This document shows positions 43,349 to 56,480 of a stretch of DNA of 64,000 nucleotides, one piece after another. The notes under the pieces are model-generated. The model made no database searches. It was not told the origin of the DNA and was given only the letters and a program-made list of their open reading frames with translations. The first letter of the stretch is position 1; every line of letters begins with the position of its first letter. Source of the stretch: Bursaphelenchus xylophilus (Eukaryota > Nematoda > Chromadorea > Rhabditida > Aphelenchoididae); contig CAJFCV020000005.1 of assembly GCA_904066235.2 (NCBI GenBank), positions 8,427,501 to 8,491,500 on the forward strand, in the 5' to 3' direction. The position numbers and the translations under genes are program-made.

Positions 43349-46300
43349 TCAAATTTGAATAATTGAAGACAGTTTTTCATGGGAAAAATTCTCGAAGCTG
43401 AGTCGTTCAGCCTCGCAGGAGCTTTCCTACAACTGCCTCTGCAAAGCGTGACCTAAGATTTGGAGGGATTTATAAATGCGTTAAAAGTTTTGTAAACACA
43501 ATTCATTCAAAAAAATCGAAGGATAAACGTCCCACTTAGGACACTTCCATTGTGAGCATGTTTTTGCTTTCCTTGGTCTCTCATTGCAGATTGGCGGCTG
43601 TTTTTGGCATTCCAAACAGCTGATGGACTTAACTTGCCATTGTTATCTGGTTTTCTCAGAATATTTTTTTCATGTTTTTCACTCATAGCCCTTCTTCCTT
43701 TGTTATTAATAACCGCTTTACGACCGTAAGTGCAAAAGGGGTCAGCTGGGCAGAAAGGTCCGCCAAAAAATTGTTTCCTTACTTACCACAGAGAGGTCTG
43801 GAAGGGGTTAGAGCAACCTGCATATAACCATTCTTTTCCGGTTCCTACTAAGCCCCTCAAGATATCATTGAGCTTAGAAAAACATATTTTTTGCAAGCCT
43901 GTTTCCGCGGACCCTTTGGTACCTAACACCTTGCGACACGTCTATTAAAAGTCCTATATTTTACATTCTCCTGACCACATAATCCTGCGTTTCCTTCATT
44001 TCAACTCTTCATCCTTTTGGTATATTATACATACGATCTGTCAAACATCATAACCTTTTCATTCTTTCTTTTTTTTACTTCAAATCTGCACGAATTAACA
44101 TTTAACGATCCTAAATTGCTCTCTCCCCCCTTCCACTTTTTTATCATTTGTTCTGCTATCAAATTCTTACTGTAATCTCTCTAAAATGGCGGGTTTGTAC
44201 AGCTTGGACAACTAATCTCCCTTGCGCATTAACATTCGAAGGCCCGGCAAAAATAGATGGCGGGATTATACGCGATGCGTAACATGTTTTACTGCAAAGA
44301 ACAGGGTCTGAAGTGAGTGGAAGAACGATGTAGATATACATCTATGTACATGTCAAAGGTCTTATGGAGAATTTGTAGAGAGGCGTAATACACATCCTAT
44401 GATTAGCATGATTAGCAAGGGAAATTATCAAAGTGCGATGATTATATCACCATAAAACCTCAGGAAATTTGCATAAAATTATTCTAAGTCGTACATGAGA
44501 TTCATTCCTCGCGCTTTGCAGAAACCAGCAGATTTTTTTCCTGGAGTTGCCTTCAGTCTTGCTCTATCGCCGTGTTTATGGTAGGAGCTGTCAAAGATTT
44601 ATACTGTAAATGCAAAGGAAATGTACTTCGCCGCTTTCCTCATCAGACAAAACCTCTGTTTGATGTCCATATCCGGAATAATAAATTATAATAAAGACTG
44701 CCATGTGTTCCAAGAACTCAAAATAAAGGGATAATTATTCGAGCTCCAGTCGACCAATTTAAACCCCTTCAGGATGACCGAAGATCACCGATACCGACTA
44801 TTCTCGGGACGATTACCAAAACGAATACGTATAATATATCATGTTTAACGAAACAAACATGTTTAATAATGGTTATGTTTACGTCTTATGGTGTTTGTGG
44901 TCATCGTGAAGATTAGGTTGAGAGATATTTGCCAATGTGATCATTCGAAGAAGCGGCTAATTTCCCATTTCTTGGCGAAGAGGGTGATATTTTTGCGTCT
45001 TAAATTTCTGAGAAAGTGTTATAGCAGTCTCCAATATCCGTTAATATCGTCAGAAGGCTCATTTTTCTTTTCGGTAAAGATCCTAACGTTATTACAGTAT
45101 CTTTTCTCCAAACAAAACCTGTCTTATTTATCGGTTCCACGATATTTTTCATACCAATGGGCACACTTTCATCAATTTTTAAGCTTTTTATTGACCGTCT
45201 GTATCAACTTGTTTTCATCCTCTTCCCATCTGACCTCTGTTCCCAGTCCTATTCATTCCCCCATCTTCACCCCGTTCTTTTTGTATGCCGGTTCTTTGTC
45301 ATCTATCTCCATCTTCGCCATCTTGCGTAATCGCCATCAGAGCGAGAAATATGTACAGATCCCGCAGACGTCTAGGATTAGCGGCGCCACTTCTGTACGC
45401 CCGGCGTGGAAGGGTTGGGGATTAGGGGACACAAAGCCGCGAAACAGAATCCCGGCCTTATTTGGGGGAAACGTATTAGATTGCTGGAGGGGCGAAAGGT
45501 CGTGGGTTGAGGGGTGAGGGTAAACAAGGGCGTGGAAGTCGATTACGACAAAGAATTTGCAAACACTGTATCGTTAAATGACGGAGGGATATAAGGAAGA
45601 TAACTGGGGTGTTGTTGCTAGAAGGGAAGAAAAACCATAAAGATGATGACTTTGAAACTGAAAAAATTCGATAATTTTTATGTTTCATTGACAGGCCGAT
45701 ATCTCCGAAACAGATAAAAATGCAGCTAAAAATTGTCTTTGTCGTCGAAGTTACCAGCTCTTTGGGGCGTATTTTACTTGGAATTGTCTCTAAGATCTCC
45801 TACAATACTAATTACTACTAACTTTTACCGCAAAGCCTTGGGTAAGCATCATGCAAAGAAAGTTCGAAAAATAGGTGAAAGCAGGCGGATATTTGGTATC
45901 AAAAAGTGTAATAGTGGCAAGTAAAGACTATTGGTGACAGTTGTCGACCTATAACCGAGTTTTTGGATACTTTTGAAAGGTCTCAAAAGTTATCCAGACC
46001 TTTGTTTTTTTCAAAAATTGTTGTAGATCGAGGTTCTAAGGTTTCTTTTTTCGAAGAAAATCTGGGGAAGTCATAATAAGGGCAGAGTGATTACTAAAAA
46101 CAAGGCATTCGAGAGGCTTACAGTAATTGTTTTCCGTCGATATGACCCCTTGTTCTTCTCGAAAACATGATTACTCGAGCGAAAAAGTTGAGGAATTTTT
46201 CTGCTTGACGAGTTTTCCCCAAATTTTTTGACAACCCAATTTTTCGATTAGCGCGAAAAAAGGTCATGTCTATTAAGATATGGACTCAATTAATTTTCAA

Positions 46301-46820
46301 TGACATATCCTTTTATGACTCGGACAAATGTTAAACAAAAATTTTGTCGTGAAACACACGCACGATACAATGACACGTCAAAATCTAAACGCAAAACCTC
46401 AAAATGACAAAAAAAACTTGATTTTTTGCGTCACAACAATTAAAAATTCAAAAAATCCAATTTTAACATCTTTATAAAGTACAAATAAAACGTTTTTTAT
46501 ATTATATTTGTCCCTAATTCCCCCAAGATTACCTGGAATCGCGTTCCATCGCCCTTTTACGACGCCATTGTGAACAATAATTGAACTCCTTGTTCATCAC
46601 TTTTTAATTCCAAGAACGTTTCCAACCCATTTTTTGGGACCAAATCCCTTTGAAAATTAATTTTTTGGCCTTTTCGTGTCCTCGGATACTTATGACAAGC
46701 CTTTAATCGAATAATTGAAAGTCAGGTGGGGGAACGGAAGGGATTTGTGTGGTCACGGTTTTTGAGGTTTTCAAAGGGAAGGTAAACAAATTGGGATTTT
46801 TGAAATTTTTTTGAAATAAA
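43349..46820. other. Intergenic host DNA
   Basis: No recognisable gene. A long frame at 44888-45517 (+) has a low-complexity F/S/L composition and no motif, and I judge it to be chance. Confidence 0.5.
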
Positions 46821-47090
46821 CCAAACTTGGTATCAAAAAGCATCAAAGATAAAAAAAAATTTTTTGGAGAAAAATGTTTTTTTGAGACTCACAACACATT
46901 TTTTGATTAAAAAAATTTCGAAGCAAAGATCAAAAAAAGTCCAAATTTGGTATCAAAAAGTATCAAGACAAAAAAAAAATTTTTTTTGGAGGAAAATGTT
47001 TTTGTGGTAATTGCTGACAAGAGAGAGACATTTTTTGATTAAAAATTGAAAAAATGAAAAAGTCCGAGTTTGGTATCAAAAAGTATCATG
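46821..47090. repeat. Degenerate tandem repeat, about 121-bp unit
   Basis: TTGGTATCAAAAAG starts at 46827, 46947 and 47069, each followed by similar A/T-rich sequence with a TTTTTTGGAG block in the first two units. About 2.3 units. Confidence 0.8.
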
Positions 47091-47813
47091 GAAGCTCTCA
47101 ATCTGCAGCTCTCATAATCAAATAAAACTTGATACAAATTTAGGCCGGAATTTTACAAGTTTAATCAGAGATTTTCATGAGATTTTTTTGTCAAATTCTT
47201 GGACAAATTCGACATTTTCTTGCGTAGTTTCAGGTGAGAAATTACAGCGGAAAGAATTTATTTACAAGATTTATAGAAAATTTGAGGGTTACATTTCAAC
47301 AAATTTCAAAAAAAAAGAATCGCTTAAAAATCTCGATTTTTTTATGATTTTGGGCTAACAATTTCCTGGTAATGTTATCGTATGTGATCTCTAAATTCAA
47401 TTCATGCCTTCTCGGAAAGATTTCACGTTCCTTTTTCACTTTCAGACATCACAATTTTACTATATTAAAATTCACGCGTATTTCTTCAGAAATCACCGGA
47501 TTTACGTTCCAAAAGTGCACTATTACACTCTTGCTTTTAGTCGCAGCACCTCTAATATGTACTTCCACAGTTACGAATATAATTAAAAGTCTACATCGCG
47601 GAAATACCCTCAAGGAAGACGAGGGATAATTATTGGATTGGCCGAGAACGTCCTACAAGTCTTTGTTTCGCAGCTTATCGCGTGTAATTCAATAAATAAT
47701 TTCGGATTAAACCTACCCTCCTTTTTTGGGACCGAATTCGGATACGATAATTTTGAACCTTCGGAATTTTAGGGATTCGCACGGAGAAATTTTGGAAATC
47801 AGACAATTTCTTT

Positions 47814-48244
47814 GCACGGTGCAAAAATTTATTTTTGATTTTGCACAGTGCACAAAATTTGAAAAGAAAAGTTTTGCGGTGCACGGTGCGAAAAAAACGT
47901 CTGTCGCACTGTGCAGTTTAATTTTGCGACACTTTCGCATCGCCAAAAGAAAACCATGAACATCGCGACGAATTGCACGGTGCAATTCGTCGCGATGCTT
48001 ATTGTTAGTCGCGATGCACCGTGCGGCTTCAAAATCACTTTTTTTGCACAGTGCAAAGCATCTCTGTCGCCATTTTTTGTTGCACGTGCAGTTCACCACT
48101 TTTCCCACTGCACCGTGCGGCTTCAAATCTTCCATTTTTTGCACCGTGCGGCCGCGAAGCTTCCAAATTTTTGCACAGTGCAAGCAGTAAGACTGATGAG
48201 AAATGTGCACCGTGCGATCTCGATGTCTGATGTATGCACAGTGC
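47814..48244. repeat. Cluster 1 of GCAC-N-GTGC palindromes (13 copies)
   Basis: Cores start at 47814, 47843, 47881, 47906, 47975, 48016, 48046, 48082 (no centre base), 48110, 48141, 48173, 48207 and 48236. Spacing is mostly 25-41 bp and the intervening sequence is unrelated apart from T runs. A/T-centred copies are usually flanked T...A (TGCACAGTGCA); G/C-centred copies usually have a G/C flank (GCACGGTGCG). No gene is apparent across the cluster. Confidence 0.93.
47961..47997. repeat. 37-bp perfect palindrome centred on one motif
   Basis: Arms of 18 bp (CATCGCGACGAATTGCAC and its reverse complement) around a single centre G at 47979. It extends one GCACGGTGC core outward into a cruciform-capable sequence. 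Confidence 0.95.
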
Positions 48245-50234
48245 GGGGGATTAGAGACCGTTGAGGGGATTTTATAGTTTAAATTTAGAGGCTACGACAA
48301 AGATTAGGCCGAAAAAGGTGATTCAACTCAAGAGGTGTGGGCATGACATGTACTATAATAGCTTAAAAAACAAAAAAAAATAAATTTTTTGGGAAAAAGC
48401 TGCTGTCTTATGAGTTTTGTATTACGTGTTGTACACAATAAAAATTTTACGGTTTAAACGGCGTCATCAGAATTTTTGGCATCTGAAAAACATACTTTAC
48501 CCTTTCTTTCCCAGTAATTGACCAGGATTAGCACAGATTTTACGCAATTATGTGCCATACCCTCGGGGCACAAAGGCTCTGACCTGGGTAATCTGTTTTG
48601 TGCGTTGGGTAGGAATTTATATTGTTTTTAAAAAGCTTTTTAGCCGAGAAGCGCGAGCTAGAAATCTCTTATGACTTTGGAAATTTAGTCATCCATTCGA
48701 AATTTTTAGATCGCGTTTTGCAGAAACTGCAGTCTAACAGACGCAATTTTTCATTCCCAAAATGTGCAAAATGAACTTCCTCCACTCCTGTGAAAAGTTG
48801 TTTGTCACGAAAGTGCAACTCACCTAGTCATTAACCAGCCCTGTTTCAGAGTAAAATCTCCCAACTAGCACACGTAATTACTATGATTATGTAAAAGTTT
48901 GAGTAATTTTAGAATGGTCACACGCATTTCCGGCCAACTTTTTGGGGACGACGTAAAAATGTCCTACATTTTTTCTAAATTTAGAATTTGTGTCAAAATT
49001 GAAATAGATCTTTTGGCACAAGTCATGTCTTTTTTTGGAGATGGTAGAATGTACGAAGCAGATATGGAAAATCATTTGGTAGCCAATATCTTTGCCAATG
49101 TAGCATGGAAAAAATTGATTTTTTTGTAGAAACTCATTGTCAGATAATCCAAAAAAGCTTGGCTTTCCCTTGCAAATTAAGTTTTTTCTTTTGAATTAAA
49201 AGAGTGTTAAATATGTTGGCTAAAATTTTCGGATAATGTTGCCTTGGTTGAAGTTATGCACAAAATTTAAAAGAATTTTAGCGTTTCGCAGATCTTTTTT
49301 TTTATTTTCTTCACAACAAAACATCTCTGTTTACGCCTACATGATAAAATTCATCCCTCCATTCACATGGTTCCTCTATTTTTTGATTATTTTTAATAAT
49401 TTGTCTCCTTGGCACGTGTTCCAAATCTCATGTTCTTTAATCACCAGGAAGTATCAATAATTCATGTCTTCAGGCGGCAAAAACAACCTGAAGATCTTCA
49501 ACTTACGTGGGCAAAATCTTTAAATTTTTTTCGGGCTACTGTAACATTTGAGACTTTTTCATTTTTTTAGGTGCACTTTTAGATGATTAAATGGGTCCTG
49601 AGGGAATTTGGGAATTTGAAACAGATATTGAATTGAAATCAACCTGCTTCCTCTCGCTTATCGCCCGAAACACAGCGAATTTAATTGAATTTGGCCCATA
49701 TCATCGAGTTTCCGGGTGCTCTCCGTGTTGTCGCTCTTTGGTCCATAGGGCAATTTGGCCAAAAAAAGGTGGGAAACACATTTTGATGGAAGTGGGGGAC
49801 ACGTGACCAGTTTGACAGGGGGTTGTAACAATAAAATTCTTATAAATTTTTGAAACTTTCTTTGGGAATTTTGAAAAAATTTTTTGAATCGAAAATGTAA
49901 AACACGTCCGCGATAATGGTTGGCAAACGTTTGATAAATGCCTTTGCATGCTGTTAGTTAGAAATTTATTATCATATTTTACCCTAAGAAATAGCTGCAT
50001 CTGAGTTGTTTAAAAATTTAAGGGCAGCTAAAAGAACCATGGAGATCGTATTTTACCCTCTAATTTCGAAAGAAACCAAATTTTACTTTTAAAAGTCTCA
50101 AGTTTCTTGCCAAAAGAAGAGTTAATTTTTATTTGAACTAATGTATTTTACTACAGGTGAAATTTCATTAAAAAAACGTATCATTGCCCTACGGGTATAT
50201 GCGTATTCTGCATTGTAAACATAATATATATATA
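48245..50234. other. Intergenic host DNA
   Basis: AT-rich; only short frames without family motifs. I see nothing else. Confidence 0.5.
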
Positions 50235-51475
50235 CGCCAATAAAATCTGGACTAATGTTTTTGCTTGCCCTGCGGGCTGTAACAGTACAAGAACAAAGTG
50301 GGCGATTGTGGATACGTGTAATACGTCCAAGAAGCTATCTTTAAAGTTTCAGACAAAATAATCGTCTACGACACTTGTTTTGCCATCATAAGTGCATACA
50401 ACTAAGGCGCCTGAAACACGGACCCCAAATTGGTCAAAAAATGGTTGCGCTATCTTTACCGTTTTATGCTATGGACTGAAATTTACTTTTTCTGATAGAG
50501 CTCCGGTTGGTTTTTATGCACTGAAATTGATTTTGCCTTATTATGACAATTAGGCTTTTTACAGCTTGCCAAAGTTGGCTTAAAAACGGGCCCTTTTTCC
50601 CGAGAAGTTCCGTTAATTCAAAGATTTTTATGTAGAAGTTTCCCTGTGTGATTCCAAACATGTTAAGCACCAGAACTACTTTTGCAAGGATAACCAGAGT
50701 CAGCCTAGTCGCCTTTCAAAAAGGATTTTTCTATCTACTGCCTCTGGGGATGAAATAGTGACCGTAGTGGCATAATTTACTATATGCTCGCTATTCGAGT
50801 GATCTTGGACTAGATTTTTCTAAAAGTGTTTTGGCTACATCAGCATGTATCCAGTATACAACTCTATGTTGATTTTTACGCTCAAGGCCTTTCATACTTG
50901 TTGCAAACTGCCAAAACGTTTCAAGTTCCGAATGACCGTGCCTTGAATTCCCCCCATGAACTTTTATTTATGCAAAAACGGTCCCCTTGTATATGCGGAT
51001 TTTCTTTTACACTATAACAATTGGCTATGTATACGCTCTGTAATCACGGAATTTTGGAGCAACACGAGCTATAATCTGGCGTTGAGATCCTTAAAAACAC
51101 AAAAATCCAAATGTCTGGGTATTTTTTTGTTTCCGCCACCAGCGCCGCCAGATCGGCCACCAACCCTGGTTCCGTAGGCCGTTACAAAGACAACACCACG
51201 TACTTTATATACAATAAATTTGAAGAACGTCAGTGACTATTATTAGAAATAATGGAAGAATTAATACCCCAGTCATCATCTAGAAAAAAAATTTCTGCAC
51301 CTCCAAAAAGTTTTGATTATTTTTTCAGTCTTGCAATAGGCATCGACCTGGTTATTACCGTTGCTATATAGCACTGTTGTTACCCTTTCTAAAAGTGCTA
51401 AAAGTTTCTGTTCTCAGGCCATCCGAAAAAGGCTATATGGAATTTAGTTTTTCCAGATTTTATTGGCGCACCCTG
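50235..51475. mobile_element. Degenerate TIR element with a CAGGGTG-type end, about 1.24 kb
   Basis: The right end (51453-51475) reads, on the minus strand, CAGGGTGCGCCAATAAAA... followed by TCTGG, next to TA. The left end (50235-50250) has the inverted copy CGCCAATAAAATCTGG but lacks the outer CAGGGTG, directly after TATATATA. CAGGGTG-type ends at TA are common among mariner-like elements. I found no transposase motif inside. Confidence 0.6.
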
Positions 51476-53187
51476 TATATATATATATAATAATTTCAAT
51501 CGAAACCAAAACAAGATTTAATTTTTAGGAAAAAAATCAAATTAAATTAAAAACTGTGTAGCCAGAAAAAAATAAAAAGTGCTTCCCTTGGTTCTTTTCC
51601 AATCAGCGACAATCTTTCCGCTACATTTTCAATCTTGCCTTTAGGGAATTTATCTCTGTTAAAGAATTTTATTTTTTTCCGAACCGACTAAATTAACTGT
51701 CCAAAGTTTTTTTTTATCACTCAGTCCATTGTAACAACAAACAGTTGCAAATTCTATTCTTTGCTATTCCCATCATGTCCAGTTAGGAGAAAAAATGTAA
51801 ATTTTGCGCAAAAAGACGTCAATTTCCGGGATTTTTTTGACTGAACCGACTAAACTCACCTGAAAAGACCGCTAATTGCAGAGGTAGGTTACCAGTAGGC
51901 GGTGCTGAGCAAACATCGAATTTTTGAAAATACGGTATTAAGAAAGGTGAATTTAAAGCAAAAATTAATAAATGGGTTTGATTGCTTTTTATTTCGACAA
52001 AAAGTTTTCTTAGCTGTTGCGGAGGTTATCTATTGATAAAGTATCAGCGACGTTGCGCTCATTATTTTCCCGACAGACTGATATTTCTTTTGGAAGTCCT
52101 TTAATTTCAGTGGAAGATAATCCACTACATTTAAAACCTGCATATTTACACGTTTTGGGATAAAAACAATGAAAATTTTCTTTTCACTGATTTTGTTTTC
52201 CTGTTACAAGCTCGTTGTTTGGCCGCTTTCCATGTATCATTTTTAATAAACCCATTTAAAATCGCCTGCGTATTCCCGAATTTTGATGAATTTACATTAC
52301 CTGGGAAAGAGAGGAATACCTGGGAATTCCAAAGTAAAATGGACAAAAATCAGTGTCAATATTTTAATATTTAATTCTAATTCATTTTTATTTTAAAAAA
52401 TAAAAATGAATTAGAATGAAATGCATGAGATACCGACCTAGATGTTCTGGATTTCAGGACAATCCATCTAATAAAAAATCGCAACGAAAAAGGTATTTTT
52501 TTTTTTATTTTTTAGCGTATAAAAATCTTTAAAATTAAGCATTTTTTCTTGTCTTTTTTTTTTGTTTCTAAAACTGGTGATACTACCACAATTACTTGAC
52601 GAAACACGTGACAATCTTTTTTGGTTTATTTTGGGTTAGAGCGTGACCATAATTTAGGCTCCATAATAAGACGCCCCCAGAAACATCAGGAAATTTTTTG
52701 CTTTTTTTCTTCTTTTTTTGATTAATGAAAAAATTCCATTTCTCGACTTTTTGACGGTTATTTCTTCTGGCACAAGTTTCCCGTCAAGTCTATTATTTAT
52801 TGATAAAAAACTTGAGTCGCTAGACCAGAACGGCGTTTTTGAGTCCACAAAAATTTGTTGAGTTTTTTGACGTGAAAATAAAAAGTTTTTATAAACAAAG
52901 AAAATTTAAAAGATGCCTAAAAAATCGAAAAATTTCATTTTTCAGAAGCTTCATGAGCGAGGAAAAAATCAAATTTGAGATTTGTGTATTCCCCTATCAC
53001 AATTTTCAGACTTTCTCAAAACATTTCAAATTGCCTCTAATCGTAAATTTGTGGCGGGAAGTCCAAAGTTCAAAATTCAAAAAAATCAAAAATAAAAATT
53101 CAATTTTTTGATTACTTATTTTGCATGCCGCATTTACATTTAATTTTTGGGCTGTAAATTTACAATTCAAAAATTTTTTTTTCCAAA
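51476..53187. other. Intergenic host DNA
   Basis: AT-rich with long A or T runs; apart from the palindrome at 52374, nothing is recognised. Confidence 0.5.
52374..52417. repeat. 44-bp AT-rich palindrome
   Basis: Arms of 21 bp (starting ATTCTAATTCATTTTTATTT) are inverted exactly around an AA spacer; cruciform-capable. Confidence 0.9.
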
Positions 53188-53240
53188 GTTCAGTTCGCCT
53201 GCCACGCGGGCGACCCGGGTTCGATTCCCGGCCAATATAG
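53188..53240 (+). pseudogene. Truncated tRNA-Gly(GCC)
   Basis: CGCCTGCCACGCGGGCG forms the anticodon arm (anticodon GCC), and CCCGGGTTCGATTCCCGGCC forms the TpsiC arm and the start of the acceptor strand. Both match eukaryotic tRNA-Gly(GCC) closely. The 5' acceptor strand and most of the D arm are missing (GTTCAG joins straight to TTCGCC), so it cannot fold as a tRNA. It may be a relic or a tRNA-derived fragment carried by a repeat. Confidence 0.85.
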
Positions 53241-53986
53241 GGGTTAATTTAAAATTACCCTACCGCAGGCGTCCTTGACACAATTCCCCAAGTAATGATT
53301 AGATATTTTTTGGGAATCCAATCGATAAATTTTTCTAAGTTTTTCGAAATCAGTGCACAAAGACTTAAGCCTGCACCGAAGACTTAGGTGCTTAAGTCAG
53401 CACCGCATTTCGGAATTCGGTGCTGAAAAAATTAAGTCGACGCCAATTTTTCGATTTGAGCGTTGACTTTTTTGTACACCGAAAATCGCGATTTGGGAAA
53501 ACCAAATTTTTAATTCTTATATGATCACCTTTATATTTCTTTTATCCAGACTGATTCATCTCTAATAAAATCATCCGATTCAAATACAAAAATACAAAAC
53601 ACATTTTTAAAAGAAAGTTACAGTAATCCTCCATATAACGACTATGGGCAAAAAAAATTCACGTGATTGTTTCATACCGATTGGTGATTCGGTTGACCAA
53701 ATTTGGTCTGATTCTGAGACATCGACTCAACAATGTCCGGGCCAATCTACGATTTGTAGTAAAACGCGTTTTAAATAATACGGGATTAGTTCCCACACTG
53801 GATAAAGACAAAAATAAAATTTTTGTAAAGTTTGCAAGTATTAGTAATGCAATTTTAAATGAAAATGTCTTTTTCCGGGTTGGCATTTTTTTAAGCCCTG
53901 CAAATTGCTAACCTAGAGTAATATCCCTTGGTTCTTGATCATTTGTCACAAAATAGGTTCAGTTGAAAACACATTTTGTATTATTA

Positions 53987-56480
53987 TATAAGAGCGAAGG
54001 AATAAGAGCGAAAAAAATCTTCTGAAAAAAATGCTTCAGCCTCTTTCTTTTTTTGTCGAAAGAGTCTCGAGCAGATTCTCACCACTTGGGAAAGCGTCTG
54101 CCGTCACACTCTTTCTTCTCTTCTAGAGGAAGCGTCTGCGAGCAGGCTCTTCCCGACGTTTATAAGCCCCGCCCCCTCGATTTTGAGCCAATCGCTGAGT
54201 TGGTGGTTTTCTTGCAGAAAACGGTTGTCTTGGGTGAAAATTTTTGCCTTTTCATTATTCCGGTGATTTGGGCATGTTTTTATTTGTTTTAGAACTGTGA
54301 TACGCCTAGCCTTACTATGGCTGTCATTTGAAGATTCAATTGAAAATCAGATACATTCCTGGTTAACACAAAGGTTAAGAAAATATTTACAGAACAAGTT
54401 TCACAGATATATTTATGTGCAACACAAGTAACATCGAGTTACATTTAGATGTAGAGGGCCGCGGCGGATTCTGCCCATGGGCATTCGTTTCCATATTCAC
54501 GGTCTCCCTTTCTTCCCCGTTGTTACTGAGATTGGCAGAGCAATTTTGGGACATTGAGGCTGAATTTGGAAAAATTAGTAACTTTTCGAAAATTTTACAT
54601 CTAAAATAACATCAAAACTCCTCAAAACAACTCTCTCGGTCCTACTTATTATTGGCGCACCTGCAAACACTCACTAAACTGCACATTTTACCTTATTTTA
54701 GACAAAGATACCTGAAAATTTCAAAAAATCTCGGTTTTGACGTAGGCCTGCAAAAAATTTCAAAAATATCAACTAAATCACTATTCATACTTTCTTTCTC
54801 CGTCTCCTAGGTATTTCATCACTCACAAAAAACTGCACAAACAAAAAATAATATTACTTTAGGTCCAATCCGCTGAAAAGCCCAAAAACGCCTCAAAAAT
54901 CCCTTTCTTCTCCCTCAAAAGTCTATGAAACTGTTACTTACTTTCCATTCAACAAGTGGTGAATATCCCTGTCATTGCTGGATCCAGCTTCATCAACTAT
55001 CACGAGTACCTTATCCATGGAGACCAAATTCTTCTTGTCGCATTTATATCTAAAATGTTAAAAACAAAAAATTCTAACTCACAAAGTCGTCCGAATTCAT
55101 CGCTGTAGCGATCACGTACTGTTGAAGTCGAACATCAAGTGGGCTTGAAAGGTGTAAAACAAGTTCAGATATGGAGTTTGCAGTTGGCCAAGTAGGAAAG
55201 ATTAGGCCTAAAATTACGTAAACAGGCTAGCAAAATGAGGCAACTTACATTTCGTCGCGTCGGTCCGCTCTTCTTCGTCAAAATTCGCTATCATTCATCA
55301 ATGAGCTAGGTTCACCTCCATCTATTGTTGTCGGCCACTTTTCTTCGGTCAAAACGACTGAAAATTGTTCGGGCGCAAGCTGCGGAACCTTTTTTTCGCT
55401 TGGGCTAGAGAAATGAAGTTTTACCAACAACTTTGATGCCAAAAAAGGACGACGAAGATTGATATGCGATTGCTGAAGGCCTGGAAACACCGCCCATAAG
55501 AGGTTGAACTGGATCTACTGCAAATCATGGACTTATATTCGGCCTCCAATGTCTGGACTCGGAAAAGGTACGTAGAATGTTAAATTGTTGATAGTATTGG
55601 TAAGTTTAAGCCGAAATATCTCCGCGTCATGTGCAGCGAGATGTTTCAATAGTTCAGGTGGAGGACAAGCATAATAATGATGCGGCTTACGAAGTAAATG
55701 AAGTCCCTCTTCATCGGCTTGAAAGATGGTAAGTTCTTTTCTTCTGTTTTGCGTTGTTGATTTCGGAAATATTCAACCACCACACCGTCTTCATCAATCC
55801 GATTACAGATGTGGTCTACTAATGAGAAACACGTGATCTTCTGGACCCCTCCTATGCGCAAGACTGTTTGGTCCCGGCGACTAACCGAATGCATTCGCAG
55901 CCAGCCGTTCAACAACCCCATAGGTACGCGAAAAAGTGCACAACTTTCCGGCTATTATTCCTATTACAATTCAGCCACCATGGTTTATTATCTCTGTTAC
56001 CTGAATTACATTTTTGTGACCTTCTTTATATCAGATTTATATATTATATCTGATTTCTCCGATATCTGTTTCTTAGACGCCTTTATTTATTTTTATTAAA
56101 GATTAGTTATTCATTTATTTTATAGAAAATGAACGAAGAGTGTTAGACTGTACTGTCCAAACTTTGTTGTCAAAGAAAAAATGTAAAAAACATCGTATAT
56201 TTGAAAAGAACAGTGCTTTATTTACTAAATGGCAACATTTCAATTCGCCATTTTTCCCCAAAATCCTTCAGAAGTGGGCGGAGCCAATAGGCGGAAAGAG
56301 TCTCGACCCACACTCTTCCCCCACCTTGATGGCGGGAGCGTCTGCTCGAGACTCTTTCCGCCTCTCAGATTCTTTCCCGAATGGGAAGAGTTCGTAAACA
56401 CACTCTTCCGAACGAAAAGGAAAGAGGCTGAAGCATTTTTTTCAGAAGATTTTTTCCACTCTTATTCCTTCACTCTTATA
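53987..56480. mobile_element. Inverted-repeat element, about 2.5 kb
   Basis: The ends are TATAAGAGCGAAGGAATAAG and, inverted at 56480, TATAAGAGTGAAGGAATAAG. About 75 bp are strongly conserved, including CTTCTGAAAAAAATGCTTCA; beyond that, GC-rich parts with repeated GAAAGAGTCTCGAGCAG words are only partly alike. The site is in alternating TA sequence, compatible with TA duplication. Internal coding remnants (54950-55921) do not look like a known transposase. Confidence 0.65.
54950..55921 (-). pseudogene. Helicase-like coding remnants inside the 2.5-kb element
   Basis: Three blocks in order on the minus strand. 55921-55646 contains LRIGGVQKITCFSLVDHICN and RIDEDGVVVEYF. About 55205-55084 reads NSISELVLHLSSPLDVRLQQ then YVIATAMNSDDF. 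About 55050-54955 reads MDKVLVIVDEAGSSNDRDIH then HLLNG. LVIVDEAG resembles the Walker B/motif II of UPF1-like superfamily 1 helicases, and the preceding block sits where motifs Ia-Ic would be. Exon phases between the second and third blocks do not join without a stop, and the 55278-55490 stretch is frame-broken, so I treat it as a decayed gene. Assignment is weak. Confidence 0.3.

Noticed and set aside
44888..45517. A 209-codon plus-strand frame
   Set aside because: Low-complexity F/S/L composition, no motif, no sensible flanking signals; expected by chance in long AT-rich DNA.
53188..53240. Functional tRNA-Gly
   Set aside because: The 5' acceptor strand and D arm are missing.
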